Assembly: GCA_910578825.1 (NCBI GenBank)
Contig: CAJTSB010000012.1
Coordinates: forward strand, 2,501-15,878
DNA from: an uncultured Lachnospiraceae bacterium
GTDB lineage: Bacteria; Bacillota; Clostridia; Lachnospirales; Lachnospiraceae
Length of the DNA stretch: 13,378 bases
Direction: 5' to 3'
The position numbers and the translations under genes were made by a program. Every line of letters begins with the position of its first letter. Position 1 is the stretch's first letter. Under the pieces are notes generated by a model, which ran no database searches, was not told where the DNA came from, and saw only the letters and a list, made by a program, of their open reading frames with translations. This document shows, piece by piece, positions 1-6,976 of the stretch.

Positions 1-46
1 CAAATCCGGCCAGAATCAACAGTACCACAATAAATAAAATGTCCAT
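1..46 (-). CDS. Start of a membrane protein, probably CvpA family (partial)
   Basis: Only the first 15 codons are inside the window; the rest lies beyond the left edge. The ATG at 46 is preceded by an AGGAG/GAGAGG stretch at a normal distance, directly after the TAG stop of the DUF5711 gene. The visible peptide, MDILFIVVLLILAGF, is a strongly hydrophobic N-terminal segment. CvpA-family proteins begin this way, and a CvpA gene commonly follows the LysM and DUF5711 genes in Lachnospiraceae, but that is recollection of gene order rather than proof. The 11-bp spacing indicates co-transcription with the upstream DUF5711 gene. Family assignment is tentative because no diagnostic motif is visible. 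Confidence 0.5.
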   Translation of the reverse strand, partial: MDILFIVVLLILAGF

Positions 47-57
47 TCCTCTCACTC

Positions 58-1242
58 CTATTTGAGCCTTACCTTTTGTGTCTCTCCTTCTCTCAGAAAA
101 ACATAATTTCGAATTCCTCCTGCGGACAGGACTTTTTTGATGCTTTTTTCAAAGCTGCTGTGAAATTTTTCCCAGCCGCGCAATGTAAATATGGCACATT
201 CCGTGTCACTTCGCACGCAAACTTCCCCATTTTCCAGAAATTCAATTTCCTCATATTTCATGTTGAAATCTTTCGAAAAGATTTCCTTTCCATTCAAATC
301 AAACACCTGCATCCGAAAGGAGTCCTCATTGTTCTCATTTGCATATACAAATCCCACATTCGTATCATTGTAGAAGATACTGCGGATCTCCGCCTCCAAA
401 GATATCTCATTTCGAACCTCCGGCGCCTGCTCACCCTCAAAAATTACTGTCTTGCCATTCCCAAACGCCGCCATAATATCATTTGCAAGAAACTCAACAC
501 GCGGAAAGACCATGTCCGCATAAGAATATTCTCCTACAATGTTATCAATTTCTTCCTGTCCTGCGGAATCAAAGTTAAAAAACACAATCGTCGTCTTTAC
601 ATTTCCTTCATTGACATCCAACAGAGGCACCGCCATCTTCTTCCCATCATTGGAGATAGCAAGGTCTAAGGGATATCCCTTATTTTCTGTGTGTACCTCC
701 CCCTCTGCCAGAAATTTCCCGGTCTTATCATACACATGAATATAGCCAGTCCCGTCCCGCTCCATGAGAACGGCTACCGTCCCCTGATTTGCCACCTGGA
801 CGCGCTGAATCGGCATGGTCGTCTTAATTTGACCGCATGGTTCCTGCATATCCATAATATAGATGTCCTCTCCCTTTTTATCTGCAATAACTGTATAGTC
901 TTCACAGATATCAATAATCGGGGACTGCATTTCATAGGTCTGATTCCAGATCATATGATTGTCGATATTGATACAGGTTGCGCCATCTTTATTGTATTTC
1001 ACAATATTTCCGTTAAATATCGCAAACTGTGTTTCGCTCGAATCCTCACGCTCCATGGTCTTTAGCACATCATATTCCGTGTAATTTCTGCTTATCAGAT
1101 ACAGATAGACACCCGTTACCGTCCCCAAGAGCAAAATAACCACAAGCACCGTCAGGATTAGTATTCTCCTGCGGTGTCTGTGGATTTTCTCATTCATTTC
1201 ATTTACATCTGATGTTACCACCCGGTATGCCTGTTTATCCAA
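58..1242 (-). CDS. DUF5711 family membrane-anchored beta-propeller-like protein
   Basis: This 394-residue protein has a basic N-terminus (HRHRRR near residues 22-27), one transmembrane helix at about 28-50 (ILILTVLVVILLLGTVTGVY), and a long extracytoplasmic domain. The domain is made of short beta-strand repeats resembling a quinoprotein/WD40-type propeller: alternating hydrophobic strands with turns such as YNKDG, DKTGK, SNDGK and DLNGK. I recognise the DUF5711 family, which has no established biochemical function. The positive-inside rule puts the propeller outside the cell. The start is TTG at 1242, supported by GGAGG seven bases upstream; no better ATG lies near. It follows the LysM protein gene by 56 bp and precedes the CvpA-like gene by 11 bp, so the three probably form an envelope-related transcription unit. 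A role in sensing or wall assembly would be a guess. Confidence 0.85.
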   Translation of the reverse strand: MDKQAYRVVTSDVNEMNEKIHRHRRRILILTVLVVILLLGTVTGVYLYLISRNYTEYDVLKTMEREDSSETQFAIFNGNIVKYNKDGATCINIDNHMIWNQTYEMQSPIIDICEDYTVIADKKGEDIYIMDMQEPCGQIKTTMPIQRVQVANQGTVAVLMERDGTGYIHVYDKTGKFLAEGEVHTENKGYPLDLAISNDGKKMAVPLLDVNEGNVKTTIVFFNFDSAGQEEIDNIVGEYSYADMVFPRVEFLANDIMAAFGNGKTVIFEGEQAPEVRNEISLEAEIRSIFYNDTNVGFVYANENNEDSFRMQVFDLNGKEIFSKDFNMKYEEIEFLENGEVCVRSDTECAIFTLRGWEKFHSSFEKSIKKVLSAGGIRNYVFLREGETQKVRLK

Positions 1243-1298
1243 AATTGCACCTCCAAAATTCAGTATAGCATACTCTTATCTTCTGCGCATTAGTTTCT

Positions 1299-2927
1299 TC
1301 ATGGAAGCAATAATCTCTGCCCCACAAGAATTTTATCTCCATCATCAATTCCATTGACTTCCTTTAATACCTTCACCATATCTTTGCTGTGATAGATATT
1401 CAGACAAATTGTATTCAGGGTATCACCGGCCTGAACGGTATAATACCGCTTGTCCCCTTCCTGCTGAATTGCAGCTGTTTGCTGTGTGTTTCCTTCCGAT
1501 GATTGTTGCGCATTATCGCCTGTCTGGTTATCTGCATTATCCGCGCTGTCTCCGGTTTCTTCCTGCTTTTCAACACCGGTATTTGCCCCGGTTCCTTCCT
1601 GCTTTCCAATGCCAACATTTGCCCCGGTCTCTTCCTGTTTTGCGTCATCGGAGGCGTTTACAGCGTCTTCTTTCTGTGCTCCGTCGGCAACCCCTGCCTC
1701 TCCCTGTTTTGCTTCTTCTGACGGGTTCTTTGTCCCGTCCCCTTCAGGAGTTTGTGTTTCCTGCAACGGCTCAATCTGAGATTCGACAGTCTCCACAACC
1801 AGAGATTTATCCGCGGACGCGTCATCTTTTACAGATATATCTTCGTTATCAGAAGACGTAACCTGTTTTCCTCTATGTCTCATAATATTCAGGACGCTTT
1901 CTACCTCTTGCATTTTACGATAATTGTTAATCGTAGTGATGCCTATCACGCAGAGCACGACCAGAAAAAAGGAGGACGCCGTATAGAGAAATCTTCTGTT
2001 TCTCCGTTCTTCACGTCTTCCCTGACGTTCCAGCAGCATTTGACGATAACTTTCCAATGCCTCCTCCGCCTGCGTCCTCGGCTCTTTCGGCATCGGTTTG
2101 GCATCTTGCCACTCCTGCGTCCGAATCACGCTTTCCTGCGCATGTCCATCTTCCACCTCGGATGCTGTTTTCGGCTCTTTCCCGCCATCTGTCTCCCTGT
2201 TTCGGAGAACCTTCATCGGCTCTTCCTCAATATTTTCTTCCACGTTATTTTCTTGCCTGATACTTTCTTCGCTGAAACTTTCCTCGGTTTCATCCTCCCC
2301 TGTTTCGCTGCATTTCAACTCCGCAAGACGCATCTCTTCTTCCCTTTTGTAAATCATATAATTCTGCATCGCAAGATTTTTTTCATAGTAAATGTAATAG
2401 CCCTCACGTTTTTGAAGATAGCCCTGCTCATATACAAAAAACAGCTCTTCGCCTTCCAAAATATCCAAAAGCATCAGAATCTTATCTCTGCCCGCAAAAT
2501 ATTTCCGGTGAGCCGCCTCTACTGCCGGCGTCAATTCCATGGCCTGTCCAGCCTTACCCAGAGCCCAGCCTACAATTTCCATCTCCGAAAAAAATTGTTT
2601 CTGTTCTTTATAAATATAATCCCAAAAGCTTTCATCCAGGCAGATATTTTCCCATTGAAATACAGCCGCGCTGCATTCGACCACGCCGCTGACAAACGTA
2701 TAACGAATGTCTTTGACCACCTGGCTTTTTCCTAAAAATACAGCTGCACATTTCTCATGGTTTTTTGCCTCACTCCGCAAATATGTATAGACGTAATCTT
2801 CCAGGTAAATCCTGTGCCTTCCTCTGGGGCTCCCAACCTGACGAATATTTTTCGGCAGAAAAGCGTTTCCGTCTTCACGATCCTGCGTCATCTTATCCGA
2901 ATCGTCTTTGCAAATAATTTCTATCAT
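1299..2927 (-). CDS. LysM membrane protein with an N-terminal MPN/JAB-like domain
   Basis: The ATG at 2927 is preferred over the in-frame start at 2960 because GAGGTGAGG sits just upstream of it; this gives 542 residues. Order of parts: residues about 36-180 form a compact mixed alpha/beta domain; 190-300 are acidic, Glu-rich and probably disordered; a basic stretch (RQGRREERRNRR) leads into one transmembrane helix at about 313-332; 340-490 is an acidic, Gln/Thr/Gly/Asn-rich extracellular linker containing 12-residue repeats; 494-542 is a LysM domain (YYTVQAGDTLNTI at its start, KILVGQRLLLP at its end) that should bind peptidoglycan. Topology is therefore N-terminus in, LysM out. The N-terminal domain (AAVFLGK, VGWALG, then a helix, ILMLLDI and LFFVYEQG) resembles an MPN fold without the metal-binding HxH...SxxD residues. 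LysM and topology are firm; the MPN reading is inference. It follows recR by 109 bp. Confidence 0.85.
   Translation of the reverse strand: MIEIICKDDSDKMTQDREDGNAFLPKNIRQVGSPRGRHRIYLEDYVYTYLRSEAKNHEKCAAVFLGKSQVVKDIRYTFVSGVVECSAAVFQWENICLDESFWDYIYKEQKQFFSEMEIVGWALGKAGQAMELTPAVEAAHRKYFAGRDKILMLLDILEGEELFFVYEQGYLQKREGYYIYYEKNLAMQNYMIYKREEEMRLAELKCSETGEDETEESFSEESIRQENNVEENIEEEPMKVLRNRETDGGKEPKTASEVEDGHAQESVIRTQEWQDAKPMPKEPRTQAEEALESYRQMLLERQGRREERRNRRFLYTASSFFLVVLCVIGITTINNYRKMQEVESVLNIMRHRGKQVTSSDNEDISVKDDASADKSLVVETVESQIEPLQETQTPEGDGTKNPSEEAKQGEAGVADGAQKEDAVNASDDAKQEETGANVGIGKQEGTGANTGVEKQEETGDSADNADNQTGDNAQQSSEGNTQQTAAIQQEGDKRYYTVQAGDTLNTICLNIYHSKDMVKVLKEVNGIDDGDKILVGQRLLLP
1533..1709 (-). repeat. 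Degenerate 36-bp (12-residue) tandem repeats in the LysM protein linker
   Basis: Within the extracellular linker, residues about 407-465 repeat a 12-residue unit: KQGEAGVADGAQ, a divergent 11-residue unit starting KEDAV, KQEETGANVGIG, KQEGTGANTGVE and KQEETGDSADNA. The three last copies are also similar at DNA level (CTTCCTG near the start of each unit on the plus strand). Such in-frame repeats usually vary in number between strains and would set the reach of the LysM domain from the membrane. Confidence 0.7.
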
Positions 2928-3006
2928 GTCCTCACCTCTTTTTCCTCGATGGTAACACACATGATTTGAAATTTTTGGAAATACCTGTCACTTAAATTTT
3001 CGCAAT

Positions 3007-3035
3007 ATACTATATTTTTCCCGAACTTAGGACAA
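3007..3035 (-). promoter_or_regulatory. Possible promoter for the LysM/DUF5711/CvpA-like genes
   Basis: On the minus strand, TTGTCC (3030-3035) and TAGTAT (3007-3012) are separated by 17 bp. Each matches the sigma-A consensus at 4 of 6 positions. The site lies immediately after the recR stop and about 80 bases upstream of the LysM gene start. No terminator is seen between recR and the LysM gene, so read-through from the dnaX operon is also possible. Confidence 0.35.
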
Positions 3036-3036
3036 A

Positions 3037-3633
3037 TTACAATTCCGTTCTTCCCTCCAGGGCACGCAGCAAGGTCATCTCATCGATATATTCCAAATCG
3101 CCGCCTACCGGAACGCCACTGGCAATTCTGGATACCTTTATTCCAGTCGGCTTTATCAGCTTACTGATATACATTGCTGTGGTCTCTCCCTCCAGACTGG
3201 AATTCGTAGCAATAATGACCTCATCGACATCATCCTGCAATCGTTTCATCAATTCTTTGAGCTTAATATCGTTCGGTCCGACGCCCAGCATGGGCGAAAT
3301 TGCGCCGTGCAATACGTGGTAAACGCCTTCGTATTTGTTGGTCTTTTCATATGCGGCAAGGTCTCTGGTATCTTCCACCACCATAATCAGTTTATGGTTA
3401 CGCCGTTCATTTTTACAGATTGGACAGAGTTCTTCGTCGGTAAGTGTGTAACAACTCCTGCAATATCTTACCTTTTTTCTGGCCTCTATGATTGTCGCAG
3501 ATAATTTCTCTACATGCTCCACAGGCATATTTAAAATATGAAAAGCAAGTCGCCCAGCCGACTTGCTTCCAATCCCAGGCAGAGAAGACAATTCTTCAAT
3601 TAACTTGCTTATCTGACTGCTATAATAATCCAT
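3037..3633 (-). CDS. recR: Recombination mediator protein RecR
   Basis: RecR works with RecF and RecO to load RecA on gapped DNA during recombinational repair. The start chosen is the ATG at 3633, with AGGGAGGA upstream, giving 198 residues, the usual RecR length; the open frame extends further upstream but only overlaps ybaB. Visible parts: a helix-hairpin-helix DNA-binding region near residues 10-30 (SLPGIGSKSAGRLAFHIL); a four-cysteine zinc finger (C58, C61, C70, C73); a Toprim domain at about 81-176 beginning LIMVVEDTRD; and the conserved C-terminal region with SRIASGVPVGGDLEYID. It starts 25 bp after the ybaB stop, the standard ybaB-recR arrangement of Firmicutes. No defect is visible. 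Confidence 0.98.
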   Translation of the reverse strand: MDYYSSQISKLIEELSSLPGIGSKSAGRLAFHILNMPVEHVEKLSATIIEARKKVRYCRSCYTLTDEELCPICKNERRNHKLIMVVEDTRDLAAYEKTNKYEGVYHVLHGAISPMLGVGPNDIKLKELMKRLQDDVDEVIIATNSSLEGETTAMYISKLIKPTGIKVSRIASGVPVGGDLEYIDEMTLLRALEGRTEL

Positions 3634-3658
3634 ATATTCCTCCCTGGAAAACGTTCTG

Positions 3659-4003
3659 TCAGAACGGAAATCCTCCGCCAAGTCCTCCGGTAATTTTGGC
3701 CATTGTCTGCTGAGAAGTCTGCTCAATCTCGCGAAGCGCCTCATTGGTCGCAGCCATAATCAGATCTTCCAGCATTTCAATATCATCCGGATCTACAACT
3801 TCTTCCGATAATTTTACCTTTGTCACTTCTTTCTTACCGGAAATGGTAACCTCCACTGCACCGCCGCCGGCTGTGGCTGTGACTTCCTTCTCTTCCAGTT
3901 CTTTTGTTGCATCCTCCATCTGTTTCTGCATTTTCTGCGCCTGTTTCATCAAATTACCCATATTGCCGGGCATCCCTCCCGGGAAACCACCACGTCTTGC
4001 CAT
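3659..4003 (-). CDS. YbaB/EbfC family nucleoid-associated protein
   Basis: A small (114-residue) DNA-binding protein of the YbaB/EbfC family, which forms dimers shaped like tweezers and binds DNA as a nucleoid-associated factor. The N-terminus is Gly/Met-rich (GGFPGGMPGNMGNLMKQAQK), followed by a helix with MQKQMEDATKELEEKEV, a central beta sheet including GGGAVEVTISGKKEV, and a C-terminal helix (EDLIMAATNEALREIEQ). The start ATG at 4003 follows TAGGAGGACATATCA, a strong ribosome binding site. It lies between dnaX and recR as usual, but here it is separated from dnaX by 178 bp that are mostly filled by the composite repeat at 4033-4182, which is unusual for this normally tight cluster. Confidence 0.95.
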   Translation of the reverse strand: MARRGGFPGGMPGNMGNLMKQAQKMQKQMEDATKELEEKEVTATAGGGAVEVTISGKKEVTKVKLSEEVVDPDDIEMLEDLIMAATNEALREIEQTSQQTMAKITGGLGGGFPF

Positions 4004-4032
4004 TGATATGTCCTCCTAATCTATATTGTATC

Positions 4033-4182
4033 GGCACGCGCCGCTTTGCGTCACCTGCCATGTCGTCGGAAGGCATTCCTCGCGGGTATAGGCACGCGAC
4101 GCTTTGCGTCACCTGCCATATCGTCGGAAGGCATTCCAAAAATGCTTTGCATTTGCCTTCCTCCTCGCATTTGCCTTCCTCC
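4033..4182 (-). repeat. Composite palindromic repeat, copy A (between dnaX and ybaB)
   Basis: Two 47-bp units, 4033-4079 and 4091-4137, match at 45 of 47 positions. Each folds into a hairpin (GGCACGCGACGC, loop TTT, GCGTCACCTGCC on the plus strand). They are followed at 4149-4164 and 4167-4182 by two identical 16-bp copies of GCATTTGCCTTCCTCC with an 18-bp period. In minus-strand reading the second array begins exactly at the dnaX stop codon (TAGGAGGAAGGC). GGAAGGC and GCCTTCC arms plus AAATGC/GCATTT arms give a second hairpin. The same unit recurs in the opposite orientation at 6977-7086. The element therefore lies inside the pfkA-dnaX-ybaB-recR transcript and would form structured RNA there. 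Its family is not recognised; a REP- or MITE-like dispersed repeat is the nearest description. Confidence 0.85.
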
Positions 4183-5795
4183 TAATCTTCAATTGTAATT
4201 TCCATATTTATAATTTTTTCGAGATCTACATAAGATTCCTCAAAAGACCGGCCGGTCTGGTTCGCCTCTATTTTAAATGGAATCTCTTTGCCTGTCTTCC
4301 TCGCCATGACAGTTCTCAATTCCTCCTGATGCGCCTCTGTATTTACAAAGGATTCCGCTACCTCGTCCTCCAATATAATTAAAAGTTGTCCACCCTCGCT
4401 TAAACTCGGTCGGGCAAGTCTCAGATAATTTTTCAGTCCACCGGACAGCCCCTCGATCACAGAACGCCAGTTTTTGATTACCTGCTGCACATCTTCGGGG
4501 ATTGCCTCGGGTAATTTGGGCCTGAGAACCGATGTTCCCGAAATATCTCCTCTATTTGAAACAGACGCGCCGTCTTTTGCGGTTGCATAATCCACCTGTC
4601 CCATAGAAACTTCTGCTCCCGCGGAATATGAGACCGGTATTCCATCTTCCATCTTCTTTTCCAGCTGTGCAATGCGCAGCGCCAGAGAATCATAATCACG
4701 CTCCATCTGCGGTTTACACAACTTAATGAGGGCAATTTCCATCAATACCCGTTTCTGCGTGGCATAACGAATTTGATTTGACAGTTCAGAAAAAATACGG
4801 ATATAGCGCATCAACTCCGCATCAGCTATCATTCCCGCCTCTTCTTTTAACCGCACGAGATTATCGCTGGAAATGTCGAGCACATCCTCCATATTATCAG
4901 AACTCTGCAATAAAAGCAAATTGCGCAGATACCATGTAAAATCCATCACAAACTGACCCGGCTCGCGTCCCTGGATAATCAATTCTTCCAACTGGGCAAT
5001 CACCCCGGAAATATCTTTTTCCATAATCCTGCGCAGCATTATGGAAAAGACTTCGGCGTCTACTGCGCCAAGCACCTCCAGCACGCGATCGTACGTCAAA
5101 TCCTGCCCCAGATAAAAGGCAATGCACTGGTCGAGCAGGCTTAAAGCATCACGCATAGAACCATCCGCCGCCCTTGCAATATAGCGGATGGCTTTTGGCT
5201 CTACCTGAACCTGTTCCCTCTCCATCAGCTCCGTCAGGCGTTTGCCAATCGTTTCAATTGTAATACGCTTAAAGTCATATCTCTGGCACCGTGAGAGAAT
5301 CGTGACCGGAATCTTATGCGCCTCTGTCGTTGCAAGAATGAAGATAACATAAGAAGGGGGCTCCTCCAAAGTTTTCAACAATGCATTAAAGGCTCCTATG
5401 GAAAGCATATGAACCTCGTCGATGATGTATACTTTGTATTTGCCCTCAGTTGGTGAATATGCCACCTCCTCACGGATTTCCCGAATATTGTCCACGCCGT
5501 TATTGGAGGCCGCATCTATCTCTATAACGTTCATGGAACTGCCCGCCGCAATCGCCTTGCAGCAGGGGCAGTTCCCACAGGGACTTCCGTCTGCCGGATG
5601 TTCACAGTTCACTGCCTTTGCAAATATTTTGGCAATGGTAGTCTTACCGGTACCTCTCGTCCCGCAAAACAGATAGGCGTGTCCCACCCTGTCTGCTTTG
5701 ATTTGATTCTTGAGTGTTGTAACAATGTGTTCCTGCCCCTTTACGTCCTCAAATTCCTGAGGCCGGAACTTGCGATATAACGCAGTATATGACAT
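4182..5795 (-). CDS. dnaX: DNA polymerase III subunits gamma/tau
   Basis: The clamp-loader ATPase subunit of the replicative DNA polymerase III, 537 residues. Visible features: the DnaX N-terminus (YTALYRKFRPQEFEDVKGQ); Walker A at 45-52 (GTRGTGKT); a zinc-binding cluster C64, C73, C76, C79; Walker B with DEVH at 126-129; LLKTLEEPP; and the sensor/SRC segment TILSRCQRYDF. The C-terminal part (from about 370) is variable and would hold tau-specific interactions. The ATG at 5795 is only 2 bp after the pfkA stop, and its GGAG lies inside the end of pfkA, so translational coupling is likely. The TAG stop is part of the adjoining repeat. No obvious slippery A-run for a programmed gamma frameshift was noticed. 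Confidence 0.98.
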   Translation of the reverse strand: MSYTALYRKFRPQEFEDVKGQEHIVTTLKNQIKADRVGHAYLFCGTRGTGKTTIAKIFAKAVNCEHPADGSPCGNCPCCKAIAAGSSMNVIEIDAASNNGVDNIREIREEVAYSPTEGKYKVYIIDEVHMLSIGAFNALLKTLEEPPSYVIFILATTEAHKIPVTILSRCQRYDFKRITIETIGKRLTELMEREQVQVEPKAIRYIARAADGSMRDALSLLDQCIAFYLGQDLTYDRVLEVLGAVDAEVFSIMLRRIMEKDISGVIAQLEELIIQGREPGQFVMDFTWYLRNLLLLQSSDNMEDVLDISSDNLVRLKEEAGMIADAELMRYIRIFSELSNQIRYATQKRVLMEIALIKLCKPQMERDYDSLALRIAQLEKKMEDGIPVSYSAGAEVSMGQVDYATAKDGASVSNRGDISGTSVLRPKLPEAIPEDVQQVIKNWRSVIEGLSGGLKNYLRLARPSLSEGGQLLIILEDEVAESFVNTEAHQEELRTVMARKTGKEIPFKIEANQTGRSFEESYVDLEKIINMEITIED

Positions 5796-5797
5796 GT

Positions 5798-6871
5798 TTA
5801 ATCTCCGAAACTAATTCCCATCAATTTTGCTTCGCGGATAATCTTGGAATCCGGCTCTACCATCTTCAGCTTGCCCGCTACATCTCCCAACGGCACTTTT
5901 TTGGTATTGCCATTTACCATACCCACCATATAACCATATTTATCATTGAGGATAAGGTCTGCAGCCGCCGCACCCAGTCTGGTACAGAGCACACGGTCAT
6001 ACGGACAGGGACTGCCGCCGCGCTGTGTATGTCCCGGTACCGTTACGCGAACTTCACTTCCAATCTTCTCCTCTATACGCGCTGCCACCTCATAAGAGAC
6101 AGACGGATACAGGTGTTTTCCCTGTTTTTCTTTTAATTTCTTCTTACTGAGCTTTGCATCTTCCTTGGAAATCGCACCCTCAGCAACTGCAAGAATGGTA
6201 AATCCTTTGCCGGAACGATTTCTTCCCTCAATTGCCTCTACAATCTTGTTGATATCGTAAGGAATTTCGGGCAGAAGAATGATATCCGCGCCGCCTGCCA
6301 TGCCTGCATACAACGTCAACCATCCTACTTTATGTCCCATAACCTCCACAATAAATACGCGGTTATGAGAAGCCGCGGTAGTATGAATGCAGTCAATTGC
6401 ATCTGTAGCAATGTTAATCGCGCTCTGGAATCCGAAAGTCACATCCGTACCAAAAATATCATTGTCAATTGTCTTTGGCAAATGAATGATGTTCAGTCCT
6501 TCCTCACGCAGGAGATTTGCTGTCTTCTGTGTTCCGTTTCCTCCCAAAATCACAAGACAGTCCAGGCGCAGCTTATAATAAGTCTGTTTCATTGCCTCCA
6601 CCTTATCCAGACCTTTCTCGTCCGGTACGCGCATCATCTTAAACGGCTGTCTGGAAGTTCCAAGAATTGTGCCGCCTTTTGTGAGAATACCGGAAAAATC
6701 TCCGGAGGTAAGCAGACGGTAATTTCCATAAATAAGTCCTTTGTACCCCTCATAGAATCCATAAACTTCCAATGCCTCAAGATTCTTGCTCAACCCTTTT
6801 ACCACGCCACGCATTGCGGCATTTAATGCCTGGCAGTCTCCGCCGCTTGTCAACATTCCAATTCGTTTCAT
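5798..6871 (-). CDS. pfkA: 6-phosphofructokinase, group III type
   Basis: Phosphorylates fructose-6-phosphate to fructose-1,6-bisphosphate, the committing step of glycolysis. The ATG at 6871 is chosen because MKRIGMLTSGGDCQALNAAM is the canonical start and AGGAGG lies upstream; this gives 357 residues, longer than the approximately 320 of E. coli PfkA but usual for the clostridial/actinobacterial group. Motifs: GGD at 10-12, GGNGT at 110-114, PKTIDND at 132-138 with the catalytic Asp136, and VMGHKVGW near 177-184. Gly at the second diagnostic position (GGNGT, where pyrophosphate enzymes have Asp) points to ATP as phosphoryl donor, while Lys133 is the residue otherwise typical of pyrophosphate enzymes. 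The usual Asp of GGDGS is Asn here. It is the first gene of the dnaX operon, driven by the promoter at 6908-6936. Confidence 0.93.
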   Translation of the reverse strand: MKRIGMLTSGGDCQALNAAMRGVVKGLSKNLEALEVYGFYEGYKGLIYGNYRLLTSGDFSGILTKGGTILGTSRQPFKMMRVPDEKGLDKVEAMKQTYYKLRLDCLVILGGNGTQKTANLLREEGLNIIHLPKTIDNDIFGTDVTFGFQSAINIATDAIDCIHTTAASHNRVFIVEVMGHKVGWLTLYAGMAGGADIILLPEIPYDINKIVEAIEGRNRSGKGFTILAVAEGAISKEDAKLSKKKLKEKQGKHLYPSVSYEVAARIEEKIGSEVRVTVPGHTQRGGSPCPYDRVLCTRLGAAAADLILNDKYGYMVGMVNGNTKKVPLGDVAGKLKMVEPDSKIIREAKLMGISFGD

Positions 6872-6907
6872 GATATTACCATCCTCCTCGTTTTCATGAT
6901 ATTCATA

Positions 6908-6936
6908 ATTATATCCCAATTTTTTACACTTCACAA
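6908..6936 (-). promoter_or_regulatory. Sigma-A promoter of the pfkA-dnaX operon
   Basis: On the minus strand, TTGTGA (6931-6936) and a perfect TATAAT (6908-6913) are separated by 17 bp. The -10 is about 36 bases upstream of the pfkA ATG, leaving a short leader that carries AGGAGG. The -35 lies 10 bp from the -35 of the divergent promoter at 6947-6974. Confidence 0.8.
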
Positions 6937-6946
6937 GATTTTTCAT

Positions 6947-6974
6947 TTGCTTTTTTCGAAATATTTGTTATACT
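6947..6974 (+). promoter_or_regulatory. Promoter facing the repeat, tRNA-Ser and nagB
   Basis: TATACT at 6969-6974 is preceded by TG one base away (TGTTATACT, an extended -10), with TTGCTT at 6947-6952 giving 16-bp spacing. It points into repeat copy B, tRNA-Ser and nagB. No other convincing promoter is seen between here and nagB, so it is the best candidate for all of them. Its -10 abuts the first GGAGGA of the repeat. Confidence 0.6.
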
Positions 6975-6976
6975 GA

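Noticed and set aside
1262..1270. Extended -10 (TGCTATACT, minus strand) as a promoter for the DUF5711 gene
   Set aside because: No -35 is visible and the start site would fall within or next to the ribosome binding site; the small dyad could be coincidental.
1409..2735. Several long plus-strand frames opposite the LysM protein gene
   Set aside because: They are antisense shadows of a coding region with a clear LysM domain, transmembrane helix and ribosome binding site.
3634..3744. Longer N-terminus for RecR (extra 37 codons)
   Set aside because: The extension overlaps the end of ybaB, has no good ribosome binding site, and RecR family members begin at the MDYYSSQI position.
3954..4139. Minus-strand frame (61 codons) between dnaX and ybaB as a gene
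   Set aside because: It consists of the two repeat units and overlaps the ybaB start; no conserved domain is visible.
4033..4182. CRISPR array
   Set aside because: Only two 47-bp units with an 11-bp spacing and additional different modules; no spacers of regular length and no cas genes.
6872..6946. Longer N-terminus for PfkA (extra 25 codons)
   Set aside because: It would overlap the -10 promoter element and does not match the family start MKRIGMLTSGG.
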